Source: an uncultured Ilumatobacter sp.
GTDB lineage: Bacteria > Actinomycetota > Acidimicrobiia > Acidimicrobiales > Ilumatobacteraceae
Direction: 5' to 3'
Assembly (NCBI GenBank): GCA_937905835.1
Contig: CALCXK010000056.1
Span: forward strand, 186,001 to 250,000
DNA: 64,000 nt
Below the pieces are notes generated by a model. The model searched no databases. It was not told the DNA's origin and saw only the letters and a list, made by a program, of their open reading frames with translations. Positions 52,608 through 60,596 of this stretch are shown piece by piece; within the stretch, counting starts at the first letter, position 1, and every line of letters begins with the position of its first letter. The translations under genes were made by a program, and so were the position numbers.

Positions 52608-52879
52608 ACACGTATGAGGTCTTTCTGAAGAAGCCGGGGCGCGACGAGTTCCGCCATGCCGGGACACTCGACGCAGCTGACCCTGAGATGGCCGTGATGT
52701 ACGCCCGCGAGACGCACAACCGCCGGGCCGAAGGGTCCGAGATGTGGTTGGTCGATCGCCGACATGTGCTGGTCGCTGACCCAGATTCGTTGGCTGTCAA
52801 CGACCACAAACCGCACCGCCACAACGACGGCTCGATCGTCGCCGCACGTCGTAGAGAGAACCGGGAGTCCGAAGTATGA
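52604..52879 (+). CDS. paaB: 1,2-phenylacetyl-CoA epoxidase subunit B
   Basis: A 91-residue protein beginning MNTYEVFLKKPGRDEFRHAGTLDAADPEMAVMYARE. The YEVFxxxxxGxxHxHxGSxHA-type family layout is visible in modified form, and DSLAVNDHKPHRH lies near the end. PaaB bridges AC heterodimers of the epoxidase. It is coupled to paaC by a four-base overlap. Confidence 0.92.
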   Translation: MNTYEVFLKKPGRDEFRHAGTLDAADPEMAVMYARETHNRRAEGSEMWLVDRRHVLVADPDSLAVNDHKPHRHNDGSIVAARRRENRESEV

Positions 52880-53640
52880 GCCTCACACCAGCGGCTCGCG
52901 AGCACTTGCTCGCTCTCGCCGACGACGAGCACATGATTGGTGCGCGCCACACGAACTGGATTGGCCTCGGCCCGTTCCTCGAAGAAGATCTGGCGTTCTG
53001 CTCGATTGCCCAGGACGAACTCGGTCATGCGATCGGCTTGTACGAACTGCTGCTCGACGATGCCGGAACCGGCCGATCGCAGCTTGACGCATTCGCGTTG
53101 CAGCGTGCGCCGGGTGACTATCGAAGCTGCTGGCTGGCCGAGATCGAGTGTTCTGACTGGAGCGATTCGCTGGTGCGGCACTGGTTGTACGACCGGGCCG
53201 AAGACCTGCGCTGGAAGGCGCTGGAGTCGTGTACCGATCCTGTGGTTGCAGCACTCTCGCTGCGGGCGCAACGCGAAGAGTCGTTCCATCTTGCGCACGC
53301 CGAACAGTTCCTCAGTCGCCTTGCTTCCACCGATCAGTCGGCGCGCGTAGTCGCATCAATCGAACGGCTGATGCCGATTGCGTTCGGCTTGTTCGATTCG
53401 GTCGCGTCGGAACCCGAACTCCTTGCGGAGGGCTTCGTCACACAGTCGACGGCTGACCTGGAGGCCCTCTGGATCGAGGCAATCCTTGACGACCTGAAAC
53501 GGTGGGACCTCGATGTCGACATCGTTGCTGGGCCCGGCCAGTTCAACGATCAGCGCCGCACCGTGAGAAGTGACGGCTTCGACGCCTTTCAGGCCGATCT
53601 GATCAAGGTCATCGAACTCGACCCAATTGCTGTTTGGTAG
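52876..53640 (+). CDS. paaC: 1,2-phenylacetyl-CoA epoxidase, structural subunit C
   Basis: A 254-residue ferritin-like partner of PaaA. IAQDELGHAIGLYELL, RAPGDYRSCWLAEIECSDWSDSLVRHWLYD and REESFHLAHAEQFL are family blocks. It supports PaaA structurally and binds substrate. No paaE reductase follows; the next sequence is a startless frame, so electron supply must be encoded elsewhere. Confidence 0.94.
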   Translation: MSLTPAAREHLLALADDEHMIGARHTNWIGLGPFLEEDLAFCSIAQDELGHAIGLYELLLDDAGTGRSQLDAFALQRAPGDYRSCWLAEIECSDWSDSLVRHWLYDRAEDLRWKALESCTDPVVAALSLRAQREESFHLAHAEQFLSRLASTDQSARVVASIERLMPIAFGLFDSVASEPELLAEGFVTQSTADLEALWIEAILDDLKRWDLDVDIVAGPGQFNDQRRTVRSDGFDAFQADLIKVIELDPIAVW

Positions 53641-53922
53641 CCCAATCAGCACTCAGGAGATATCGAAGCCAAGCTCAAGTTCACACCCATCGGCGGGACC
53701 GGCACGGGCTTCCGTGTCGATATTCCCTTCGAGGGCACGGCGACGTCGAGCCACTGGGAAGGCGAGCGCAAGGTTTCCGGCGTCGACATTGTGCGCATTG
53801 GTGCCGCCGGCGTGCAGGCGCTCGACATTCGTGCCCGCATCGGCGAGGGTGCTGACGCCGTTGCGCTCGGCGCGATGGATGGCAACAAGTTGAGCCTGAC
53901 GGTGTCGCTGATTTCAGCCTGA
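53641..53922 (+). pseudogene. DUF3237-like frame without a start codon, directly after the paaC stop
   Basis: Ninety-three codons continue in frame immediately after the paaC TAG and end at TGA 53920-53922. From codon 7 the sequence reads IEAKLKFTPIGGTGTGFRVD, then IPFEGTATSSHWEGERKVSGVDIVRIGAAGVQALDIRARIGEG, a plausible DUF3237 or related barrel. AGGAG precedes an ATC where a start should be. The first ATG is far inside. It may have lost its start, may use ATC, or may be a remnant of a gene fused behind paaC. Confidence 0.5.
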
Positions 53923-54016
53923 CCGGAGCTCCTCCAAACGCGACTGAGCCGGCGTGACCATTGGTCGCGCCGGCTCCGTCGCGTTTCAGGTTGTGTTCAG
54001 CAGAGTCGACCCGGGA

Positions 54017-54706
54017 TCAGCCGTCGCTGTTCTCGGAGTCGTCCATGTCGTCCATGTCGCTCATGTCGTCCATGTCGCTCATGGCGGAGTGGTCGAGGCC
54101 TGCGGCGAGCGCGGCTTCGGTCGAACCGGCTTCGTCTTCAATGAAATCGACGCAGGCGACCTTGTTGTCCATGAACTCGGCGGGGTGGACCACGAAGGCC
54201 ACGGCCTCGACACCGGCAATTTGAGCATTCTCGGCGGTCATGAAGCCGTTGCCGTCGTTGTCGCTCGTGAAGGCAAGGTGGATCTCGTTCGGGGGTGTGG
54301 TGGCGCCGCCGATCTCGAACTGGTAGTGGTCGCCGGCGTTCCCGTCGGCGCAAGCCTGAGCGTGTACGTGGCTGATGTAGTCGACGTTGGGTTCGAGGCC
54401 GGTCAGTTCGGTGGTCACGGTGGTGCCAGCGGTGTGGCGAGCGATCACCGCAGTGCCTGCGACGGCGTCGTAGCCGGCGGGCCGCGTGTCCATCAGGACA
54501 AACTCGCCGCGTGCGAGTGATGCTCCGGCAACGTCGTCTGCCGGGGTGGCGTCAGTGTCGCCCATGTCCATGTCAGCCATGTCAGCTGTGTCCATGTCCA
54601 TGTCAGCCATGTCGGCGCTGGATGAATCGGTATCGGAACCGCATGCGGCGAGTCCGAGTGCGAGCAGTGCGGGCACGGCAAGGCGCCGCGCGATTGAAGT
54701 CTTCAT
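54017..54706 (-). CDS. Met/Asp-rich lipoprotein with SOD-like domain
   Basis: A 229-residue lipoprotein: signal peptide with lipobox Cys22 (GLAAC), then an MDMDTADMADMDMGD-type low-complexity run. A beta-sandwich follows (TELTGLEPNVDYISHVHAQACADGNAGDHYQFEIGG; AVAFVVHPAEF) resembling Cu/Zn-SOD-like domains. The C-terminal tail repeats SDMDDM. The HVHAQ and paired cysteines (ACADG, VACVDF) echo SodC. Met/Asp runs at both ends suggest copper or calcium binding. AGGAG fixes the start at 54706. No signs of coupling to the downstream gene. Confidence 0.75.
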   Translation of the reverse strand: MKTSIARRLAVPALLALGLAACGSDTDSSSADMADMDMDTADMADMDMGDTDATPADDVAGASLARGEFVLMDTRPAGYDAVAGTAVIARHTAGTTVTTELTGLEPNVDYISHVHAQACADGNAGDHYQFEIGGATTPPNEIHLAFTSDNDGNGFMTAENAQIAGVEAVAFVVHPAEFMDNKVACVDFIEDEAGSTEAALAAGLDHSAMSDMDDMSDMDDMDDSENSDG

Positions 54707-54752
54707 TGGAGGTCTCCTGTGTGTTGTTCGTGAATGGATGGCTGAGGCAAAC

Positions 54753-55283
54753 TCAGGCCATCGGTGGTCCACGAACACGGAGCTGTGCGCCGAGCATTGC
54801 GTCGACGAGAACGTCGACGCGCCAGTGCGGCAACTGCAGAGCAGCGGGGGAGAAGTCCGGCGCTTCGGGAACGAAGAACGCTTCGATGATTCGGCGACTG
54901 GCGCTGAGGAGCCGAAGGGCAGCCCATGCGACGAGCGGTTGGAGTGCGAGACCGAGGAGAACGGGACTTGATAGCAGCGAACTGGTCGAACCGGTGCTGA
55001 TGCGTTCGCCGATTTCCATGGCTGCGAACAAGCCGACCTGTACGCCAGCCAGCAGCGCGAGCGACGGTGCGCGGCCAGGGTCGCGTCGAAGAACTCGGAC
55101 GGCTCCAAACCAGGCTGCGATGCACACAGTGAGGATGACAATCGGGCCGAGGACGCCGAAGTATTCGTGTGACACGACGCTCTCGCCGGTTTCGGCGAGG
55201 TAGCCGATTTCGTGCGCCGTCATCGCTCCCGCTGCTGCAAGCGCGGCGACCCCAAACGGGTCAGCGCGCCGGGCAGGACTCAT
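54753..55283 (-). CDS. Hypothetical four-helix membrane protein
   Basis: About 176 residues with helices at roughly 10-25, 40-62, 75-97 and 105-128, and a soluble C-terminus ending RVRGPPMA. No family recognised. It lies 46 bases upstream of the SOD-like lipoprotein gene on the same strand, so the two may work together at the envelope. A GTG at 55343, immediately after the HNH stop, is an alternative start. Confidence 0.6.
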   Translation of the reverse strand: MSPARRADPFGVAALAAAGAMTAHEIGYLAETGESVVSHEYFGVLGPIVILTVCIAAWFGAVRVLRRDPGRAPSLALLAGVQVGLFAAMEIGERISTGSTSSLLSSPVLLGLALQPLVAWAALRLLSASRRIIEAFFVPEAPDFSPAALQLPHWRVDVLVDAMLGAQLRVRGPPMA

Positions 55284-55344
55284 ACCGTAAAGGCTAACTG
55301 CCTGGCTGAACACCGAAGGGCCGGGCGCTTTGCCGTCGGTCACG

Positions 55345-56805
55345 TCAGGTGGCGAGTTGGTATTCGCCGTCGACGACTTGGAGGTGCACGACGTTCCAGG
55401 TTGATTGTTTGATCATTGCTGCTTCGACGGCGGTGCGTGCGTCGGGGTGGACTGATCGTTTGGGGAGTCGAGCGCGGATGATGTCGGTTTGGGTGCGTTG
55501 TCCGGTGGGGTGCATGTGTGTGCCGTTGGCGCGTGTGGTGGTGATGTGGTCGGTGGTGATTCGGGTTCGTGTGAGTTTTGAGCGGTGTTTGTATCGGTTG
55601 TGGCTGGAGCATTCGAGGCCGGCGTTGGTGAGTGAGGTGTGGCCGGTTCCGTTGGCGTATTCGTTGAGGTGGTCGATTTGGCAGTGTTCGGCGGGAATGT
55701 TGCAGCCGGGGTGGGAGCATCGGTGTCCGAGGAGTTTGGCCATGGCTTTGATGGGGCCGGTGAAGAGTCGTCGGGTGCGGCCGTAGCTGATGGGCATGCC
55801 GGTGTTGTCGGTGATGATGGAGCGGATTCGGCCGTGGATGAGTGAGCGGACGAGTTCGTCGTTGTTGATGGGTGAACCGGAGGTGGTTTCTTTGCGGCGG
55901 TGGGTGAGTGGCGGGGGAGCGAGGTCGGTGGGTGTTGGTGTGAGTCCGGCTGCGGCGAGGGCGTGTTCGGTGTCGTAGCGCGATGCGATGATGTTGACAA
56001 TGGTGGGGATTGGGCCGATGGTGAGGTTGGCGTCGGTGGCTGTTTGTGCGGCGCGGAAAATGTTTTGGAGTGCGTCGCGGCGGCGTTGTTTGTCGGTGCG
56101 TGCAAGGAGTGAGGTCGGGGCGTTTGGGCCGTGGGTGGCGTTGCGGGTTTGGCAGTCGAGGCGGAATTCGTGGTCGACGAATGAGTCGAAGATGGCAACC
56201 ATTTCGGCGGTGTTGAGTGCGGTGCCGCCGCAGGCGCGCATGAACAGTTCGCCGCCGGCGTCGATGACGGTGGCGTCGCGGTGTTCGACGTTGTTGGCTG
56301 CGCGTTGTTCGGCGCCGTTGGTGTCAGCAAGTGTTTCCCAGCGCAGCCCGACGATGCGGAAGTCTTCGTATTTCAGTTGTTCAGCGGCGTCGAGCAGCGT
56401 GTTGACGGTGTCGGCCGTGCCGGTGGTGTCGGTGGTGTTCGTGTCGGTGTTGGTGAGTTGGTCGCCGACTCGCGGGTTGGCGCGAAGTCGGGCGAGTTCG
56501 TTGGCTTGGGCGGTGCCGATGTGGCCGTTGAGGAGTGCGTTGCCGGCACCGGTGACGGTGTCGAGGAGTGCTGCGACTTTGATGGTGCTGGCGGCTTGGC
56601 TGTTTGACCAGTTGAGGTTGGCGCGCAGGAATGCTTTGACTGAGCGGTGGCCGTCGTCGCGGAACAGGCCGCGTCGTTCGACTTCGCGTGTGATTGCTGC
56701 TTGTTCGGCTGAGATCCGGCGGTTCTCGAGTTCGTTGGTTCGTAGTCGTTCGAGGAGTGCTGGATCGTCGGTGACGATCAGCTCTGCAACGAGGGACGAG
56801 AACAT
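55345..56805 (-). CDS. 13E12/DUF222-HNH endonuclease-family protein
   Basis: A 486-residue protein with an N-terminal DUF222 helical region (about 1-300) and a C-terminal HNH nuclease. The latter reads HRCSHPGCNIPAEHCQIDHLNEYANGTGHTSLTNAGLECSSHNRYKH, with paired cysteines and the H-N-H residues. These genes are abundant and mobile-like in actinobacteria; function is unproven. A Thr/Asn-rich insert (TNTDTNTTDTTGTADT) is present. A LexA box lies 14 bases before the ATG, so expression should follow DNA damage. Its T-rich coding strand differs from neighbouring genes. Confidence 0.92.
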   Translation of the reverse strand: MFSSLVAELIVTDDPALLERLRTNELENRRISAEQAAITREVERRGLFRDDGHRSVKAFLRANLNWSNSQAASTIKVAALLDTVTGAGNALLNGHIGTAQANELARLRANPRVGDQLTNTDTNTTDTTGTADTVNTLLDAAEQLKYEDFRIVGLRWETLADTNGAEQRAANNVEHRDATVIDAGGELFMRACGGTALNTAEMVAIFDSFVDHEFRLDCQTRNATHGPNAPTSLLARTDKQRRRDALQNIFRAAQTATDANLTIGPIPTIVNIIASRYDTEHALAAAGLTPTPTDLAPPPLTHRRKETTSGSPINNDELVRSLIHGRIRSIITDNTGMPISYGRTRRLFTGPIKAMAKLLGHRCSHPGCNIPAEHCQIDHLNEYANGTGHTSLTNAGLECSSHNRYKHRSKLTRTRITTDHITTTRANGTHMHPTGQRTQTDIIRARLPKRSVHPDARTAVEAAMIKQSTWNVVHLQVVDGEYQLAT

Positions 56806-56819
56806 GACAACAGTATATC

Positions 56820-56831
56820 GAACATATGTTC
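56820..56831. promoter_or_regulatory. LexA/SOS box upstream of the HNH gene
   Basis: GAACATATGTTC is a perfect GAAC-N4-GTTC palindrome, the LexA consensus of actinobacteria and Firmicutes, placed 14 bases upstream of the HNH-gene ATG in an AT-rich setting. Several 13E12 genes of Mycobacterium tuberculosis are known to carry such boxes. Confidence 0.8.
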
Positions 56832-57112
56832 TATTAGGCCATTCTGGCCAGGTATTTCTTGCCCCTCACGGCGCTCAGTGTTGCTCTCCACCGGTTGAGT
56901 CGACTCCGGAAGGGAGAGCCAAGCTGCTGATAACCGTCAGCAACTCTCGGTCTCGACGACTGCGCCGTTCGGTGCAACCTCGAAGTACGAGGAGCGGCTC
57001 GAAGCGAGATGCGATACCTCTATCCACGCGCACCAACTGAGGTCGGCATGCTGCACGAGTTCCCTCGGCTTGCCGAGCCGGTGTGAGCTGTCAATATGGG
57101 TGGGCAAACGGC
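56832..57112. other. Gene-free stretch between the HNH and small-protein genes
   Basis: No gene, RNA or clear repeat recognised. A short symmetrical GCTGCTGATAACCGTCAGCAAC segment near 56920 could form a weak hairpin. Confidence 0.4.
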
Positions 57113-57343
57113 TCACGGTCGCACTGCGATGACGGCGTGCATCGTGAGCGACATTTTGAAGCGTTGGCGTCGCGCCGCCTCGTGAATCTTGCCGACAAAG
57201 TGGGTTACATCGCCGGCTTCGAGCTGGCACTTCTCCACGAGGTCTGCGGCGAGACTCGTCATCGAGAAGCAGCCGTCGGGTGCCGGTGACTCATCTGGGT
57301 TCCATTGAGTCCAGATCTGAGTGTCAGTCGTTTCCATCGTCAC
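57113..57343 (-). CDS. Small hypothetical protein coupled to the methyltransferase gene
   Basis: A 76-residue protein from a GTG at 57343 that overlaps the methyltransferase stop by four bases (GTGA). It reads WTQWNPDESPAPDGCFSMTSLAADLVEKCQLEAGDVTHFVGKIHEA, partly acidic, with a helical C-terminus. No family recognised. The coupling is the main evidence that it is real. Confidence 0.45.
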   Translation of the reverse strand: MTMETTDTQIWTQWNPDESPAPDGCFSMTSLAADLVEKCQLEAGDVTHFVGKIHEAARRQRFKMSLTMHAVIAVRP

Positions 57344-57837
57344 CGCACAGCCGCGCCGGTTGCGAGTTCGGCGAGTCGCCGCCCGACGTTGGACGGACGG
57401 CTTCGATCGACGCGCAGCCCATCACGAACCATGCTCGTGATCTGGGCGTCGCCGACGTCGAGGTGCAGCGTCGACCAGTCGGTATCGATGAGTGAGAGCC
57501 GCCCTCCGGAACGCAACACGCGAACGAATTCTGCAACGACGCTTGCAGGTTCGGACAACCACTGCAGGGTGCGCTCCGAGCGGACCACATCGAAGGACTG
57601 GTCGGCCTCGGCGAGCGAACGTGCGTCGCCGACCGAGAACCGGACGGCACACGGCACCTCGCTGCTTCGTCGACGCGCCACATCCAGCATGGTGGAGCTT
57701 GCGTCAACCCCGACCGTTCCACCCGTGGCACCCAGATCGAATCCGAGTGACATGGCGGCATCGCCGCACCCGCAACCGACGTCAAGAAGTCGTTCTCCTT
57801 CGGCGAGCCCGTGCTGCTGCTGTTCCCATGACCGCAA
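57340..57837 (-). pseudogene. Class I SAM methyltransferase with an in-frame UGA near its start
   Basis: From a TTG at 57837 a 165-residue methyltransferase domain reads: motif I ERLLDVGCGCGDAAMSL, GVDASSTMLDVARRR, RSERTLQWLSEPASVVAEF and LRSGGRLSLIDTDW. The family usually has about 15-25 more residues. In the same frame upstream the sequence continues VANMDATADW, then UGA (57852-57850), then ATQRLRSWEQQQH, joining seamlessly. So either a nonsense mutation has damaged the gene or translation restarts at TTG. Function of the intact form: small-molecule methylation. Confidence 0.6.
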
Positions 57838-57852
57838 TCGTTGCGTCGCTCA

Positions 57853-58267
57853 CCAATCTGCCGTCGCGTCCATGTTGGCAACCAGTACCGCAGCGTGTCG
57901 ATCGCCATCGACGTCGTGGTAACCGAGACGATACGAGTCGGCGGCAACCATCGACTCACACCAGTGCCGTGTCGAGGAACGATTGCCTTGTTGGGTGGCC
58001 GTCCACGAACCGGCGTTTCGGGGCACCCGTCGACACTCAGCCGGTCGAGCGTTATGGGCGCCTTCACGGCGGCGGGGATATGAGCGGCCGCGACGAGTAG
58101 CCCATGAAAAAGATCGCCACGCGCTGGGTGACGTGCCCGGCACGTCGCCACCGACCTCGACAACCTCCATTTCCAATGCCACCTAGAAACCGACTGTCCA
58201 CCGCTGTTCAAGCACATCGTTGCGAGCTGCTACCGTCGTTGAGAGCATCTACACATGGGAGAAGAAA
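57853..58267. other. Non-coding or decayed stretch
   Basis: Frames here are short or antisense-like. On the minus strand the last 40 or so bases before 57853 continue the methyltransferase frame; nothing further upstream is recognisable. CGACGTGCCCGGCACGTCG near 58130 is a palindromic segment that could be an operator or hairpin. Confidence 0.35.
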
Positions 58268-58912
58268 ATGGCAGTTGTCACACTTCACGGGTTCGAAACC
58301 GTGCCTGGCCAGTTGGCTAATCACATGGTTGCGTCGGCTGAGGCACACGGGCACTTGACACGGCTAGGAATTCAAGCCGCAACGCTTCAATCAGTGGCTG
58401 GATCTGATACTGGCACTATTGCCACCATCGTGAACTATGCGAGCAACGCAGCTCACGCAGCCGCTATCGAGACCATCGGCGCGGACGAAGCGTGGGGCGA
58501 GTACTGGCTACGCGTCGGCGCGCAAGGCGCGGCAGTTCCGGTGGAGTCCTCGATCTTCCAAGACATGGATCCCGATTGGCAACCTTCAGCGGACCGCCCG
58601 CTTGGGGTGATTTCAGGCATTCAGTGGCGTGCAAAGCCGGGGCGGACGATGGAGTTCGCTGCCCAAGTAGCGGCCGCGGTTCCCCACATCGAACGCCTCG
58701 GCGGCGCTGTGCGAACACTGCAATGCGTGATGGGGTCACACCCGATGACGGTCATGGTGTCGACCACGTTCGCGGATTTGGGGGCGTATGGCGCGTACCA
58801 AGATGCCGTGGCTACCGACGCCGGCTTCCAGGAGTTTTGGGCGGGCACAATGACAGACCCAACCGCTGACGTCGTCCGTACCGGCCTCTACATGAACATC
58901 AGTCCTCAATAG
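58268..58912 (+). CDS. Hypothetical protein with two dimeric-barrel-like repeats
   Basis: A 214-residue protein. Two halves look alike: VTLHGFETVPGQLANHMVASAEAHGHLTRLGIQAATLQSVAG (about 4-45) and GVISGIQWRAKPGRTMEFAAQVAAAVPHIERLGGAVRTLQCVMG (about 105-150). Each is followed by a TVMVSTTFADLGAYGAYQD-type helix, resembling duplicated NIPSNAP/ABM folds. GGAGAAG upstream fixes the ATG at 58268. It stands alone on the plus strand. Substrate unknown. Confidence 0.65.
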   Translation: MAVVTLHGFETVPGQLANHMVASAEAHGHLTRLGIQAATLQSVAGSDTGTIATIVNYASNAAHAAAIETIGADEAWGEYWLRVGAQGAAVPVESSIFQDMDPDWQPSADRPLGVISGIQWRAKPGRTMEFAAQVAAAVPHIERLGGAVRTLQCVMGSHPMTVMVSTTFADLGAYGAYQDAVATDAGFQEFWAGTMTDPTADVVRTGLYMNISPQ

Positions 58913-58924
58913 CCGAAACATCAG

Positions 58925-58982
58925 GGGGCTGCCATTGCGACAGGGATGAAACTCTCTCAACCCGGCAGCCCCAGTGTGTCGC
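58925..58982 (+). ncRNA. Pseudoknot-like structured element after the 58268-58912 gene
   Basis: Stem 1: GGGGCTGCC (58925-58933) with GGCAGCCCC (58964-58972), 9 bp. Nested stem 2: GGGATGA (58943-58949) with TCAACCC (58957-58963), one mismatch, 7-base loop. GCGACA (58937-58942) can pair with TGTCGC (58977-58982), forming a pseudoknot that abuts both stems. No U-tract follows, so a simple terminator is unlikely. No known RNA family recognised; the opposite strand folds equally. Confidence 0.4.
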
Positions 58983-59392
58983 CGGGGGCGTAACCCGGCC
59001 ATCGCAGAACCCGCGCTCGGCCTCTCCGAAGCGCACGATATTGACAGCCGCCGATGCTTTCGGCCCCACTCGGGATCCGGCATTCTGAGCACGACCACCC
59101 GTCCCATAACGCGCAGGCAACAGCTTGTGAATCGCGTCACCGATGTGCCGGTCGAGGACACCCTGAACGTCGTCTGACACGGCACGAGATCGAGCCGTGC
59201 AATGTTGCGTCCGGTGACTGGCCGCGCCGGCGAGTCGACTTCGAATCGGATTTTGGGATTGCAATCCTCAACGTCCGGGAATCATGGGCTTCTTCGTCGT
59301 GTCGATCGTTTGGTTCTTGACGCGCCCGAAGAACCACAAGCGCCCGCAATTGCCAGCCCCCGAGAGCGAGCCCAAAGGGTGCCGGCTGGTGG
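58983..59392. other. Gene-free stretch of about 410 bp
   Basis: No convincing gene on either strand; frames are short with unfavourable codon use. A plus frame at 59284 (MGFFVVSIVWFLTRPKNHK) resembles one membrane helix but has no support. Confidence 0.4.
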
Positions 59393-60583
59393 TTACTTTT
59401 GCGTGCCGCGGAGGTATTTGCCGACGATGCCGCGACGGACTTCTTGGGTGCCAGCGCCGATCTCGAGCAGCTTGGCGTCGCGGTACAGGCGGTTGACTTC
59501 CATCTCCCACATGTAGCCGGCGCCGCCGTGGATCTGGACTGCCTCGTCGGCTGCCTCGCGCATCATTTTTGCGGCGTAGAGAACGGCGGCGGCGGAGTGG
59601 GCATGGACGGCGCCGCGGCCGGCTTCTGACTCGTCAGCTTCGGCGCACATTGCGAGCACCCGGTAGACGTAGGCCTTGGCGATCTGCACGCCGACCCACA
59701 TGTCGGCGAGCTTGAACTCGATTGCCTGGAAGTCGATGATCGGCTTGTCGAACTGCTTGCGGGTGAGGGCGTAATCCAAGCTCAATTCAAGGCATCGTTC
59801 AGCCATGCCGACGGCGGCCGGCGCAAGGAAGATCCGCTCGACATCGAGCCCACTCATCACAACACCGACGCCGCCGTTCAGTTCGCCGACGATGTTCGCC
59901 GCGGGAACACGGCAGTCGTTAAACACCAGTTCGGCGGTCGGGCTCCCGCGGTAGCCCATCTTGCTGAGCTTCTGGGCGACTGCAAATCCGGGGGTCTTGG
60001 TCTCGAGTACGAACGCAGTGATGCCGCGATGACCGGCAGCGAGATTGGTCTTGGCGTAAACGAGGACGATGTCGGCGATCGGCCCATTGGTGATATACGT
60101 CTTGGAGCCATTGAGGATGTATTCGTCGCCGTCCTTCACTGCAGTTGTGGCCATCGAGCCGAGGGCGTCGGAGCCGGCACCGGGCTCGGTCAGGCCGAGT
60201 GCCCCGATAATCGAGCCGTCGCACATGCCGGGCAGATACCGCTGCTTGATGTCGTCGTTCGCGTTGCGCAGGATGTTGTTGCCGCACAGGTTGTCGTGAG
60301 CACCCCAGGTGAGCATTGCCGACGCGTTGTACTTGCCCATTGCCTGGCAGATGAGGCCCTGCTCGAACAGGCCGAGCCCCTGGCCCCCGTACTCTTCCGG
60401 CATGGTGATGCCGAGGTAGCCATGCTTGGCAAACAATTGAAAGAGATCGTCCGGGCACTCCTCGGTGTTGTCCATCTCCGCTGCGAGCGGGAGCAGTTGC
60501 TCGCGGCTGAAGCGCTCGGCTTCGTCAAGGATCTGTTGTTGAACATCGTTCAGTTCGAAGGCGCCGGGGGTGAGGGTGGTCAT
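59393..60583 (-). CDS. Isovaleryl-CoA-dehydrogenase-like acyl-CoA dehydrogenase
   Basis: A 396-residue flavoenzyme. LGLTEPGAGSDALGSM (FAD loop), MSGLDVERIFLAPAAVGMAERCLELSLDYALTRKQF and YRDAKLLEIGAGTQEVRRGIVGKYL match isovaleryl-CoA dehydrogenase, in which the catalytic Glu is in the SGLDxER segment rather than near the C-terminus. It oxidises isovaleryl-CoA (leucine breakdown) or a related branched acyl-CoA. AGGAGATCACC fixes the ATG at 60583. The nearby carboxylase genes supply the next step. Confidence 0.88.
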   Translation of the reverse strand: MTTLTPGAFELNDVQQQILDEAERFSREQLLPLAAEMDNTEECPDDLFQLFAKHGYLGITMPEEYGGQGLGLFEQGLICQAMGKYNASAMLTWGAHDNLCGNNILRNANDDIKQRYLPGMCDGSIIGALGLTEPGAGSDALGSMATTAVKDGDEYILNGSKTYITNGPIADIVLVYAKTNLAAGHRGITAFVLETKTPGFAVAQKLSKMGYRGSPTAELVFNDCRVPAANIVGELNGGVGVVMSGLDVERIFLAPAAVGMAERCLELSLDYALTRKQFDKPIIDFQAIEFKLADMWVGVQIAKAYVYRVLAMCAEADESEAGRGAVHAHSAAAVLYAAKMMREAADEAVQIHGGAGYMWEMEVNRLYRDAKLLEIGAGTQEVRRGIVGKYLRGTQK

Positions 60584-60596
60584 GGTGATCTCCTGA

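Noticed and set aside
54707..55141. N-terminal extension of the SOD-like lipoprotein
   Set aside because: A signal peptide with lipobox and an AGGAG site define the start at 54706; the extension is a shadow of the membrane protein gene.
57850..57852. Selenocysteine reading of the methyltransferase UGA
   Set aside because: Although SelD suggests Sec decoding, the position (after ADW) is not a known redox or Sec site, and I see no SECIS-like hairpin at the right distance. A nonsense mutation is simpler.
58925..58982. TPP riboswitch or tRNA
   Set aside because: It has a stem and a GAUGA-like segment but lacks the TPP conserved cores, is too short for a tRNA, and has no suitable downstream gene.
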